Shown here: piece by piece, positions 1-7,192 of the stretch
Layout of the letters: the number at the start of each line of letters is the position of its first letter
Position numbering within the stretch: the first letter of the stretch is position 1
From: Lunasporangiospora selenospora
Taxonomy: Eukaryota; Mortierellomycota; Mortierellomycetes; Mortierellales; Mortierellaceae
Assembly: GCA_015680635.1 (NCBI GenBank)
Contig: JAABOA010000108.1
Location: 7,915 to 18,964 of the forward strand
DNA length: 11,050 nt
Direction: 5' to 3'
Position numbers and translations under genes: made by a program
The notes under the pieces: model-generated
Told to the model about the DNA's origin: nothing
Seen by the model: the letters and a program-made list of their open reading frames with translations, nothing else
Database searches by the model: none

Positions 1-17
1 AAAAAAAAAAAAAAAAA
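1..17. repeat. Poly(A) run at the window edge
   Basis: Seventeen consecutive A residues open the window. With the T8 run at the other end, this is most simply an assembly break at a homopolymer. A genomic poly(A) tract or the tail of a retroposed sequence is possible but cannot be told from one edge. Confidence 0.8.
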
Positions 18-179
18 CCTCTCCTCCTTGAAATCTTTTACGCAGCTCTCTCTTTCAGCCTTTTTCTCACAGCCTTTCTTGAGGTCCCCACACTCCGCTC
101 TTCCCTTTAATTGGCGAATGCTGCGTAATGTCCTCCCTTTTAGCCTACTGTCGAAGATGATGTCTGGAGGTTCGTGGCA
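1..179 (-). CDS. Possible partial coding fragment, unrecognised, runs off the left edge
   Basis: Reading the minus strand from 179 to the edge, one frame stays open for about 59 codons after an in-frame TAG at 182-180. It contains no ATG. The frame is rich in Lys, Arg and Glu, with three Cys spaced C-x6-C-x8-C (within AECGDLKKGC and ERESC), and then runs into the poly(A) tract, read as Phe codons. The stop sits inside AACTAG, which could be the 3' splice site of an intron, making this an internal exon. Against this, the minus strand is purine-rich here and any purine-rich frame gives Lys/Glu/Arg-rich text. I recognise no family. Confidence 0.2.
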
Positions 180-202
180 CTAGTTGTACTTTTGTGATTT
201 CC

Positions 203-312
203 AAAAAAAATGAAGTAGAGCAACGAGAATAAATAGTAGATTTATTGATTCAGGTTCGAACCCGGCAATAGGATGTTGCCTATTTCTTGAGTTGGCACTG
301 TGCCAATCGGAG
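203..312 (-). other. Pol III-like box cluster (tRNA relic or SINE-like), not a foldable tRNA
   Basis: On the minus strand a B-box match GGGTTCGAACC lies at 263-253. An A-box-like TGGCACAGTGCC lies 42 nt upstream, starting at 305, close to the spacing in a tRNA gene. A T8 run at 210-203, about 43 nt downstream, could be a Pol III terminator. No cloverleaf forms: the T-stem pairs at only a few positions, the acceptor arms do not match, and the A-box region is a perfect palindrome, leaving no D-loop. A decayed tRNA-derived element or chance are both possible. Confidence 0.22.
292..306. repeat. Perfect 7-bp inverted repeat with a 1-nt centre
   Basis: TTGGCAC-T-GTGCCAA is a perfect dyad and also fits the form TTGGC-N5-GCCAA. 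Just beside it, AATAGG (267-272) and CCTATT (279-284) form a second 6-bp inverted repeat. Either could bind a dimeric regulator, but no gene start lies nearby to make that meaningful. Confidence 0.5.
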
Positions 313-318
313 AAATAT

Positions 319-966
319 CAGTCACCTGTTTACCGAAAATAATCTCAGACCTACGGTCAATGAACTCGGAATGAACTCGGATCAAGGGCAAGCGATATCG
401 ACATTTGCACTACTACAGTATGCTCAGGTTTGACTGGTGTGCAGGGGCTGACGGGCGAATTCCAGAAGCATTAAAATGCAAAAGATCTTTTGCGTACCTC
501 TCAAGCCAAGGTCCCTGTTGTCAAATTCTGGGATCCAACACTGTAAGATGTTTTCTTTTATTTTAGTGGGGGGAGTGGGTTTCATACTCGGCCATCCTAT
601 TGCTACTTACTCTCTCACTTTCTTACCATCAATAGTCATTTGTCGTGTGATTTGAACAGCAGTACGTGACTTGGCTTAGTCGACACAAGGTTATTCAAGA
701 TCTATGTAAACATTCACGTCCATGTGCGGCTATTTGCAAAGATGTTCAAGCATAGGTCTCGGAAACATATCCCCAATGATACTGGTAAGAATGAGATGAT
801 GAAATTCTCTTTTTTTACACGTTTCTGGATCCACCTAAAGGATATAGTTTCACTCAATACAATTGTTCGTATTCTCGGTCATTGAGCACCAGCAACCTCA
901 CTTGTTTCGTTAGCTAATGGTGACACGATATCGACGTAGATCTGGATTGCACTCAACCATTTACAT
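319..966. other. No gene seen
   Basis: This A+T-leaning stretch has frequent stops in all frames. No start with a good leader, splice pattern, repeat or hairpin could be supported. A GGGGGGAG run (568-575) and poly-T near 810 are the only simple tracts. Confidence 0.5.
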
Positions 967-1293
967 ATGTTTGCCCTCACCCCTTCCCATTCTGCCATCG
1001 CTGCACGACATGGAACACTCTCGTATGATGATAACAAAGGCAGCAATACCAACAATAACTCTTTCTGTGAAGATTGGAATCGACTGGAAGAGTTCGAACC
1101 TACTAACGAGGAAACGCTTGGCGGACTGCTGAATGCCTCCTCAAAGATACACCATATTTTCCTCCGCCTATTCATTCATAAAAATAAGGATGGATATGAA
1201 CAATGCGAGTCCTTTAATATTGACCAAACACCGCTCTTCCCCTTATTTTCTAGGTATGCGGTCAAATTCGACTATGATTACCAAGTGTTCTAG
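967..1293 (+). CDS. Weak hypothetical ORF, Asn/Ser/acidic-rich
   Basis: An ATG-initiated frame of 108 codons. Residues about 19-57 read like real protein: Asp/Asn/Ser-rich text (SYDDNKGSNTNNNSF) followed by an acidic segment (EDWNRLEEFEPTNEETLGG). The remainder looks random. An overlapping minus-strand frame (879-1175) is also open, so openness alone is poor evidence. There is no TATA-like box at a useful distance, no signal peptide and no poly(A) signal. It could be an exon fragment of a larger or dead gene, or a chance ORF. No family recognised. Confidence 0.17.
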   Translation: MFALTPSHSAIAARHGTLSYDDNKGSNTNNNSFCEDWNRLEEFEPTNEETLGGLLNASSKIHHIFLRLFIHKNKDGYEQCESFNIDQTPLFPLFSRYAVKFDYDYQVF

Positions 1294-1361
1294 TTGCGAG
1301 CACAAGGGAGGATAGCCAGACTTGAAGGATATTTGAGATAGCCCAAGATATCCTCTCTCTT

Positions 1362-1365
<4 letters not shown>

Positions 1366-1394
<29 letters not shown>
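1366..1394 (+). repeat. (CT)n microsatellite, 29 nt
   Basis: A pure alternating TC run, preceded by an imperfect CT-rich stretch from about 1350. It is a simple sequence repeat, probably length-polymorphic. Confidence 0.95.
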
Positions 1395-2112
1395 AAGAAA
1401 TGAATTAGACAAAATGACGACCCCCGCCCCCTTATCACTTTGGGAGACCTTTATCTCTTCCGCCCACTTTTTCCAAATCATTATGGCTTGCTGTATATGT
1501 CAGCCACACTCCCCCTCAATTGCAATTAACAAAGGTCTCTTACAACGGGATGAAAAGAAAAGGCTAGTTTGCAGGACTAAGAAGACAAAGGAAGTGCAGA
1601 GTCCATTATCCGAGCCAGCGGCCCCCCTTTACTGTGTAATCTCTCTTTCTTTAACTCCACTCGAGTACTACAGAAAATAAAGGAAATCTAGCTAGATAAC
1701 CCTCCCATAGCCGACTCTGGGCCTGTATATTTCTTTCACGAGCATTGGAAAGACTCAAGTAAGAAAGGGCTAGGGAGGGTGAGTAGTAAAGAGGATCGCT
1801 GGCTCGGAGAACGGACTCCAGACTTCCTGCAAAGTCTTCATAATATTCGACTTGGCTAACCTTTAAAAAATTCAGAGAGTGCACAATAGAACCTGCAATT
1901 TGCGAGCTAGGGCGTTCCAGATAATAGAGTAGGCAACCTCTTACAAAGGCATTTGATATGTTACAATGAGTAGAATGGAGGCTGAAGAGGTCAAATTTAT
2001 GGCTCAATGTTCGCCGGAAACCCCCCCCCCCACAAGGCATGGCACATGTCATGAAGCCAAGGTCATAATATCCAAGAGTTCCAGTCCCTGGCGGTATTGA
2101 ATAATAAGGCAT
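1395..2112. other. No firm gene; one weak minus-strand ORF and a C11 run
   Basis: A minus-strand ATG frame spans 2112-1651 (153 codons) but crosses a run of 11 C at 2021-2031, read as poly-Gly after MTCAMPCGG. It shows no signal peptide, domain or conserved motif. Its central part (LERPSSQIAGSIVHSL and on) is faintly protein-like, so it may be a dead exon. The plus strand holds only an 88-codon frame at 1414-1680 with no features. Confidence 0.35.
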
Positions 2113-2114
2113 GA

Positions 2115-2560
2115 GGAACAGTGTAAAGTAGATATAAATGAATGAGTGTTCTTACGCGCTATTGATCATGAACAACGAGATATTGAGAGTAAAAGGTGGA
2201 GAATTACAGAGTGACTTTTGTGAGTCGTCATTTTCAATAATTGACATGACATAATGTAGGAAAGTGTAAAGTAGATACTGTGAGTAATCATGTGTATTGT
2301 TGGATGGGAGACAGTTCGTGACTGATCTGAAGGAGAAACTGTTCTTACCAACTATTTGGCCATGGACGAATAGACAGTTGAAGGTGAAAAGATAGAAAGT
2401 ACAAAGTGATTGCTATGAGTAATCAATCGCAATGATACATGGGAGACCCTTTGTAATATCTAACTGAGAGAACGATCATGCCAACTATTAGTCATGGATT
2501 ATTTCGAAAGTACAGAGTGAATGTTGTGAGTTACCAATCGTAATAGTAGATAGGACATAG
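2115..2560 (+). repeat. Diverged tandem repeat array, about 5 units of 60-135 bp
   Basis: A core recurs at about 2115, 2201, 2260, 2395 and 2506. The last two copies open with GAAAGTACARAGTGA and continue into a form of RTGAGTWAYCAATCG; the copy at 2260 opens GAAAGTGTAAAGTAGATA, and that at 2201 reads ATTACAGAGTGA then TGTGAGTCGTC. Exact shared words include GTGTAAAGTAGATA (2121-2134 and 2264-2277) and GTTCTTAC (2148-2155 and 2341-2348). A second block, CCAACTATT followed by CATGGA, ends two units (about 2347-2367 and 2480-2498), with a weaker form at 2158-2172. Units vary in length, so the array is old. It encodes nothing obvious. Confidence 0.65.
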
Positions 2561-3711
2561 TGTGTCAGGATTATTGTTACTCCTAATAACTTTCTTACTT
2601 GGCCGCGACCGTAGATGTGATCATGGCAAACACGATCAAAAAGAGGATCAAGGGACGAGCAGCGAGAGCAATCGTAGTGTGTGTAATCGAAATAGTTGAG
2701 GTTGTGAGAAAAAAAAGAGAGAGAAAAAAAGAGACTTTCACAAAGATGATATTTTCAAGAGTCTTCAGTCTTGATCCGCCATCTTTTTTTCCCTTTGCTG
2801 CCTTCTCTTTTGATCATGACCCTGATCTCCTGTCTCTTTCCTCTATCCTTTCGTTTGTGCATGAGCCTCCACTAACTGTAGTGGCACCCCTTTCTTTTGC
2901 GCTTGATCCGGATCCCCACTGACTGCAGCATCCCTTTCTTTCTATCTCCGTGAATGAATGGAGAGGAAGGCCGGTGGGAATTATGGGCCTCCTTCAACAG
3001 GTGACGAGGGGTTCGTGCTGAAGGTATGTGATGTGTTCTCGGCCATTAACCCAAGGAGTAACTGTCAATAGCAAGTACAGTATTTAGGGTAACCAAGAAA
3101 TCAGGGTCGTCAAGGCCGAGGATGGGGAACTCCTCGGTCTCTTTAGAAGTAAAATGTTTTGAAAATGTGAAAAAGGACGGGTATGGGTGGTTGAGAATTT
3201 TGCGCTGACTTGTATCTTCCTGTCATTTGTCAGGGGAGGCGAGAATGATCGCTCGCATACTTGATACCATGCTGAGAACAACCAAGTCAGAGCCATTCAG
3301 AGTATGGGTGCGCTTCGCGCAACTGGAGGCAGCGGCGGTCGGTACAATGAGCTTACCTTCATATCCAAGGTGTGGCTCATCGTCTTGTCAGCCCCTTGAA
3401 CCTGTTGACAGAACAGTGCCTGATAGAGAAAGGGGCGCCTGATCTCTTGAATAAGTATTGGTCGCCTACTGTCTTCATACAGTCCCATAAGTAGCATCTT
3501 GACCGTTATTGGTCTGCGTGATCGAGGAGTTGCAGCGCACCCATCGTGGCACGATGCTAAGCCGATGATTTTTGTAACAGCTGAGAGGAGACATAGGCGA
3601 AGAGGTCAAGAATATCGCCTTGACTATCATCTTTTTTGTCCAGGCTGTGGTGGTGCTTTTAGCGGCGGAGGGAAGGCTGGTATCGTCGGTGTTGGATGTG
3701 CACATGTCCCA
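2561..3711. other. No firm gene; purine/pyrimidine-rich tracts and short protein-like frames
   Basis: Purine-rich runs (2708-2732) are followed by a pyrimidine-rich stretch to about 2945. A short direct repeat occurs twice: CCACTAACTGTAG followed by CCCTTTCTTT (2869-2897), and CCACTGACTGCAG followed by CCCTTTCTTT (2916-2941). Between 3240 and 3450 composition is more GC-rich, and a plus-strand frame reads ARMIARILDTMLRTTKSEPF then VRFAQLEAAAVG, which is protein-like but has no ATG-based gene structure. These may be remnants of a dead gene or element. Nothing can be named. Confidence 0.4.
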
Positions 3712-3716
3712 ATGAA

Positions 3717-3956
3717 ATGCTCTGCCTTGTTGCTTCAGTCATTTTTGCCAATGCTCAACCCCAGACTAAGGAAGGAAAACCATTGCCAGTTCTCCAAGGT
3801 TGTCCTCTTGTCAGGACCATTCTAACATTTAGCGGGCTTTCTCATCTGGCTGGAGTCATCTGTTCAAAGGATCCTGAGCACTCTCTCATTGGTCCTTCGA
3901 GGGTCCCTCGATGGTCAAGAATGTGCAGGCAAGAGAGAGAGACTGAGCGTCTCTAA
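3717..3956 (+). CDS. Candidate small secreted protein, possibly decayed
   Basis: The frame from ATG 3717 gives 79 residues. It opens MLCLVASVIFANAQ, a compact hydrophobic core followed by A-N-A|Q, a typical signal-peptidase site. The next residues (PQTKEGKPLPVLQGC) look like a mature N-terminus; the rest is less convincing and ends Arg/Glu-rich. Five bases upstream, in another frame, an ATG at 3712 gives MKCSALLL, which looks like the natural start of the same signal. The gene may therefore have suffered a small frameshift within its first ten codons and now begins at the inner ATG. Cys residues follow the signal at three places. No family recognised; no TATA-like box found at the usual distance. 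It may be a pseudogene. Confidence 0.3.
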   Translation: MLCLVASVIFANAQPQTKEGKPLPVLQGCPLVRTILTFSGLSHLAGVICSKDPEHSLIGPSRVPRWSRMCRQERETERL

Positions 3957-4525
3957 ACATTTGCCACCAACTGTTTGCCACTAATTTTTGTTTCCTCGCC
4001 ACCAACCTGACCAATGCCCATGATCTGTCGATTTCCCCAAATGACTCATCTCAACCAAATCATGATCACAGCTCCCGATACCCAATGACGCCAAATTCGT
4101 GCCCTCTGAGATTCCAGCAATCGATTAAACTCGGTCGTTTGAAGAATCTTCATCGCAATCTCATTAACCAAATGATCCAGACGATTGGTTCGAAAAACAG
4201 TTGGTCATTCGCCCATGGTGGCCATCCTGTTCACATCCTGAGCACCTCTTCCAACACCAAATGAGAATAGTTTCATATTCACTAAACATTTCTAATCGAT
4301 TGAGACCATTGGTTTGAATGTTGTTCCTCGCCCTCCCATTAGTCCATAGCCAGGGTCGGGGATTCGAGAAAACTATTTGCCCATGGTTCCTTGGTCGATC
4401 ATCTCGTCCTCCTGATGACCACACCCTCAGCATCCCGGTATCGCCACTTCATCGCCTTTAGATTTCTCTCATCCACAAAGAGTTCATAGAGTGGCTATTT
4501 ATCTCCTATCTATCGTTTGCCCAAG
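3957..4525. other. No firm gene; CCAAT/ATTGG-rich stretch with a diverged direct repeat
   Basis: Words such as ACCAAAT, CCAATG and ATTGGTT recur. A diverged direct repeat pairs 4185-4218 with 4361-4386: each has TTCGA-purine-AAAAC followed by TTYGCCCATGGT. In the minus-strand open frame 4433-4164 this shows as two related segments, HGQIVFSN and HGRMTNCFSN, about 57 codons apart. Whether the repeat was ever coding is unclear. Confidence 0.35.
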
Positions 4526-4871
4526 TCAAGGCATGACACTCTCTCTTTTGGTTCTTTGCCTAGCCCCTTGAAGACTTGGAAGACAAATAGCCAGCATTTT
4601 CTCATGCGTGTACACACCCAAGTAGGCTCCTGGTCGAAGACTCGTTTCGTGGACGGCCTCCATCTGGCTCAATCTGGCCAGTACGACAGCACCTGAAGCG
4701 AGTTGTCCTGCGGTCGGAAGTAGTCCTCTGAGACTCATCCCTTCTTTTAGTATTCTTCATGGGAAAGGGAGTGACAACCCACACCTGACTTGGTATCCTA
4801 TCCTTCTCCATGCAGACAACTACCATTCTTAGTGAGCTTTTACAGACCATTTCGTCAAATTTTGTTGGCAT
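4526..4871 (-). pseudogene. Possible broken minus-strand gene, unrecognised
   Basis: From ATG 4871 a frame reads MPTKFDEMVCKSSLRMVVVC and on to TPFPMKNTKRR, plausible protein text. After that the frame becomes Arg/Ser-rich. At 4738 an ATG in the neighbouring frame (GGGATGAGT) begins MSLRGLLPTAGQLASGAVVL and runs to a TGA at 4526, which is now the more protein-like frame. The switch near 4740 could be a frameshift in a dead gene, or two chance frames. No splice sites or domains stand out. This rests only on the look of the translations. Confidence 0.2.
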
Positions 4872-5019
4872 TATGGCCCCTAAATAAAACTGTGGCGACT
4901 TTTAATCTGATAATATGAAATGGTCAAGAACATTAGTTTAATTTGAATAGATACCCATTGGCACCGAGAATTTGTAAGCGCCCTGGGGCCAAGAGGGATG
5001 ACTTTTGAAGATGGCCATT
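4872..5019. other. Spacer, nothing recognised
   Basis: An A+T-rich spacer. A plus-strand AATAAA lies at 4883-4888, but no plus-strand gene ends upstream of it that I can support. Confidence 0.4.
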
Positions 5020-5025
5020 TTTATT
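5020..5025 (-). terminator. AATAAA poly(A) signal for the 123-aa gene
   Basis: The minus strand reads GGAATAAAAATGG here, 35 nt beyond the TAG at 5062-5060. An exact AATAAA at this distance is what one expects of a fungal 3' end, and supports the gene upstream. Confidence 0.6.
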
Positions 5026-5059
5026 CCATATCAAGGAGAAAGTTTCTGACTAAGGTTTA

Positions 5060-5431
5060 CTAGGCAAGGACCGCTGCAGCAAAGAGCATGGCCATAATCA
5101 TAATCCCAGACTTGGACAATTGAGTAGCTCCAGACTTTGTAGCCGTAGGAGTAGTAGAGGAAGTAGTGACACTGGTGGACGCAGAAGTAACGCCCGTGGT
5201 GGTGGTAGCGGCCAACTCAAGCCTCTCATAGAGTCCGGGGTTGCTGTCGGCTTTTCCAGTAGGATAGGATATTGGGTAGCAGATTGTCAAATACTCGATA
5301 CAATGTTTCTCGCTCCCGATCCATTTGTTACAAATAATAATGCCGGTACTTCCTGCGGGGATGGTCGGATATGGAGGTGAGCGAGTGGTGACCGGTCCAG
5401 TGGCAGTGAAGGTAGGAGTATACGTCGCCAT
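5060..5431 (-). CDS. Ser/Thr-rich cell-surface-type protein with GPI-like C-terminus (123 aa)
   Basis: Residues 1-33 are Thr/Pro-rich. Residues 34-67 form a short region with three Cys (34, 44, 51) and several aromatics. Residues 75-100 are almost only Thr, Ser, Ala and Val, like an O-glycosylated stalk. The tail has small residues (S100-G-A), a short polar spacer (TQLSKSG) and a hydrophobic end, IMIMAMLFAAAVLA, reaching the last residue. This layout is typical of GPI-anchored wall proteins. The start is chosen for its context, ACCATGG; no in-frame ATG lies upstream. A TATA-like box 120 nt upstream and AATAAA downstream bracket it. Oddly, this start gives no signal peptide, though in-frame upstream text (CWIIPLTVF) is hydrophobic, so a missed first exon or non-AUG start is possible. 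A tail-anchored protein is the alternative. No family recognised. Confidence 0.62.
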   Translation of the reverse strand: MATYTPTFTATGPVTTRSPPYPTIPAGSTGIIICNKWIGSEKHCIEYLTICYPISYPTGKADSNPGLYERLELAATTTTGVTSASTSVTTSSTTPTATKSGATQLSKSGIMIMAMLFAAAVLA

Positions 5432-5550
5432 GGTGAATACGGTTAGGGGAATGATCCAACAAGATCTTGAGGGGAAAGGAGTGCCAAGGGGTAAGGGTGA
5501 GCTGACAGAGGATGAGGAGGGGGAGGATGAGGAGTAATCACAGCCATCCC
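5432..5550 (-). promoter_or_regulatory. Pyrimidine-rich 5' leader
   Basis: Between the TATA-like box and the ATG the minus strand is C/T-rich and carries two exact copies of CTCCTCATCCTC (5534-5523 and 5519-5508). The 644-aa gene has a similar leader. The box CCCCTAACC (5448-5440), just upstream of the start, resembles a branch point, so an intron in the leader cannot be excluded. Confidence 0.45.
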
Positions 5551-5557
5551 TTAAATA
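5551..5557 (-). promoter_or_regulatory. TATA-like box TATTTAA(GG)
   Basis: TATTTAAGG on the minus strand, 120 nt before the ATG at 5431. The same nine bases precede the 644-aa gene. If transcription starts about 30 nt downstream, the leader would be roughly 90 nt long. Confidence 0.5.
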
Positions 5558-5676
5558 CAACCATAGACTCCTCCGTTATGGGGAAGAGGACACGAAAAGG
5601 ATGGACTAAAGTCCTCGCTTTGCGACCCATGCATTGCCGAAGAGATTTGTCCTACGCGATAAATCGATGCAGGAAA

Positions 5677-5713
5677 AACAACAAAAATAACAAAAACAAC
5701 AAACAAACAAACT
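5677..5713. repeat. AAC/AAAC-rich low-complexity tract
   Basis: Imperfect AAC and AAAC units (AACAACAAAAATAACAAAAA and on). The tract lies about 120-155 bp upstream of the TATA-like box of the minus-strand 123-aa gene, where such A/T-stiff DNA could keep the promoter free of nucleosomes. That role is inference. Confidence 0.7.
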
Positions 5714-6414
5714 GTCACCTTGGTAGCTGATTAGTCACTACGCAACGATAAGAATAGTCCTTGTCTGGCAGTCATATTGACTAACACGAATAATCTAGGT
5801 CTTCCTTCACTGAGGACCGCAGTGTGAGTAGAAAAATATAAAACAAATACTTTTGTCGAACAAATAGAAATATTCTATAAGGAGGACAGAAACACTCTCG
5901 GGAGGCGCTCTTTTGTGAACCACTGAGAATTGGGCTCATTTTTCTTTTCCTTTTTCTTTTTTTTGAAAGCGCCAAGGAAATCTTGGCATCCCTAGAATCC
6001 ATAAAGGCGTACTTGACCATGAAAGGCAAGAAAATATTGTTCATCTCCTCAAGTCTATCGCTCCTGCTTCCTCGTGTCCGAGCTATAAGAAGATGGGATG
6101 CAATTTCCATATGCGAAAGAGAGACAAAAGATGCATTTAGACCGTCACGGTGGCAACAAGCAGAGTGTGCTTGAATCAAACCATAAATTCTATGCATAAT
6201 GATCGCGGATGTCAACCAGGCCATTGGTTGCTGACTTTCCAGTGTACGCGTTGAATAAGAGTCTCCAAAACCCAGTACCCCTCTGCATTCCCATGGTACA
6301 CGATAATCTCATCCAGTCAGGACACAACACATCGGTGTTCTCGCTTCTGCTTAGTGACGTCTTTGCTTAACTGTTTGTTGTAGTTCACTGGGCTCTCTCC
6401 TTGGAGGGGAGAAG

Positions 6415-6417
<3 letters not shown>
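5714..6417. other. No firm gene
   Basis: The longest frame is on the minus strand, 6224-5781, starting MAWLTSAIIMHRIYGLIQAH. It has no domain, no convincing signal peptide and ends in Lys/Arg runs (KKRKRKRK) that come from a pyrimidine tract near 5940-5962. I regard it as a chance ORF. Confidence 0.4.

Positions 6418-6455
<38 letters not shown>
6418..6455 (+). repeat. (GA)19 microsatellite, 38 nt
   Basis: A pure GA alternation. Upstream, CTCTCTCC at 6393-6400 could pair with the purines to form a hairpin. It is opposite in strand sense to the CT run at 1366-1394. Confidence 0.95.
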
Positions 6456-6457
<2 letters not shown>

Positions 6458-7192
6458 AACATTTACCATTGCTTCACATAGACTCGATCAGATGATAACA
6501 ACGACACCCTACCCCCTACTTGAGACCCAGTTTTTTCACTCTTCAAGTCCGTGGATACATTTTCATTAAATAGGTGCTTCCTTGTCTATTGAGTTGCATA
6601 TACAGTCTGATTGTGCAACCATAACCTTCAGGCTTTATCCATCAAATCCAATCAAAATATTAAGAGACATTCTTTATCGTCGTATTTCCTCCGCACTTTG
6701 TCATCTCTACTATGCCCATCCAAATCCAAAGCATAATGTTGTTATGAATGCCTTTAGTAAGCCGCAGTGAGCTCAAACATAAGCGTGTCAGGGTTCGCTC
6801 AATATTCAGCGGAGAGTGAGAAGTAACAGCAACGGTTACCAGGTAATATTTTCTTAGTGCACAATTTAAATGATTGACGGCTACCACTTTGTCAGATTGA
6901 TTCTATTCATCACAAATGCCATGAGAGGAGCCATGAGAGGGGAGAGAGGAGTATGGCAAAGTCCGTAGGCATGACTCCTGCGTGACATGCAGTCGCCCTT
7001 TCCTTCCTCCCTTCTTCAATACGGACACTGAGTTTTCTAAGTTATATACAACTATGGGTTGACATTCACAAGGGCATTCGGTTTGCTCTCCTGATTTTTT
7101 TAGTTGAGTTATGGAAACTGTTTAGAGAAAAAGAAAGAAAATTACAGATGATTGCTATTCAAATGGTTCAAGGAATCCAGTTCCTTTTTTCA
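6456..7192. other. No gene; 3' flank of the 644-aa gene at its right end
   Basis: No frame here has recognisable features. A small tandem duplication, CCATGAGAGGAG then CCATGAGAGGGG, lies at 6919-6942. Beyond the stop of the 644-aa gene, the minus strand shows no AATAAA in the first 150 nt; a T-rich run (TTTTCTTTCTTTTTCTC, 7144-7128) is the likeliest 3'-end region. Confidence 0.4.

Noticed and set aside
203-318. A functional tRNA gene
   Set aside because: The B box is excellent, but neither the T-stem nor the acceptor stem pairs and the D-arm region is a tight palindrome with no loop, on either strand.
1651-2112. A 153-codon minus-strand ORF
   Set aside because: It crosses an 11-C homopolymer, has no recognisable features and borders the repeat array. 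Kept only as a note on the region.
2115-2560. CRISPR array
   Set aside because: Repeats are diverged and unevenly spaced, spacers are not unique blocks of constant size, and the genome is eukaryotic in style.
2599-2922. A 107-codon plus-strand frame
   Set aside because: It begins with TTG, not ATG, and its Lys/Arg and Phe/Ser-rich text follows the purine and pyrimidine tracts.
5781-6224. A 147-codon minus-strand ORF starting MAWLTSAIIM
   Set aside because: No domain; Lys/Arg runs derive from a pyrimidine tract. No TATA-like box or poly(A) signal was found for it.
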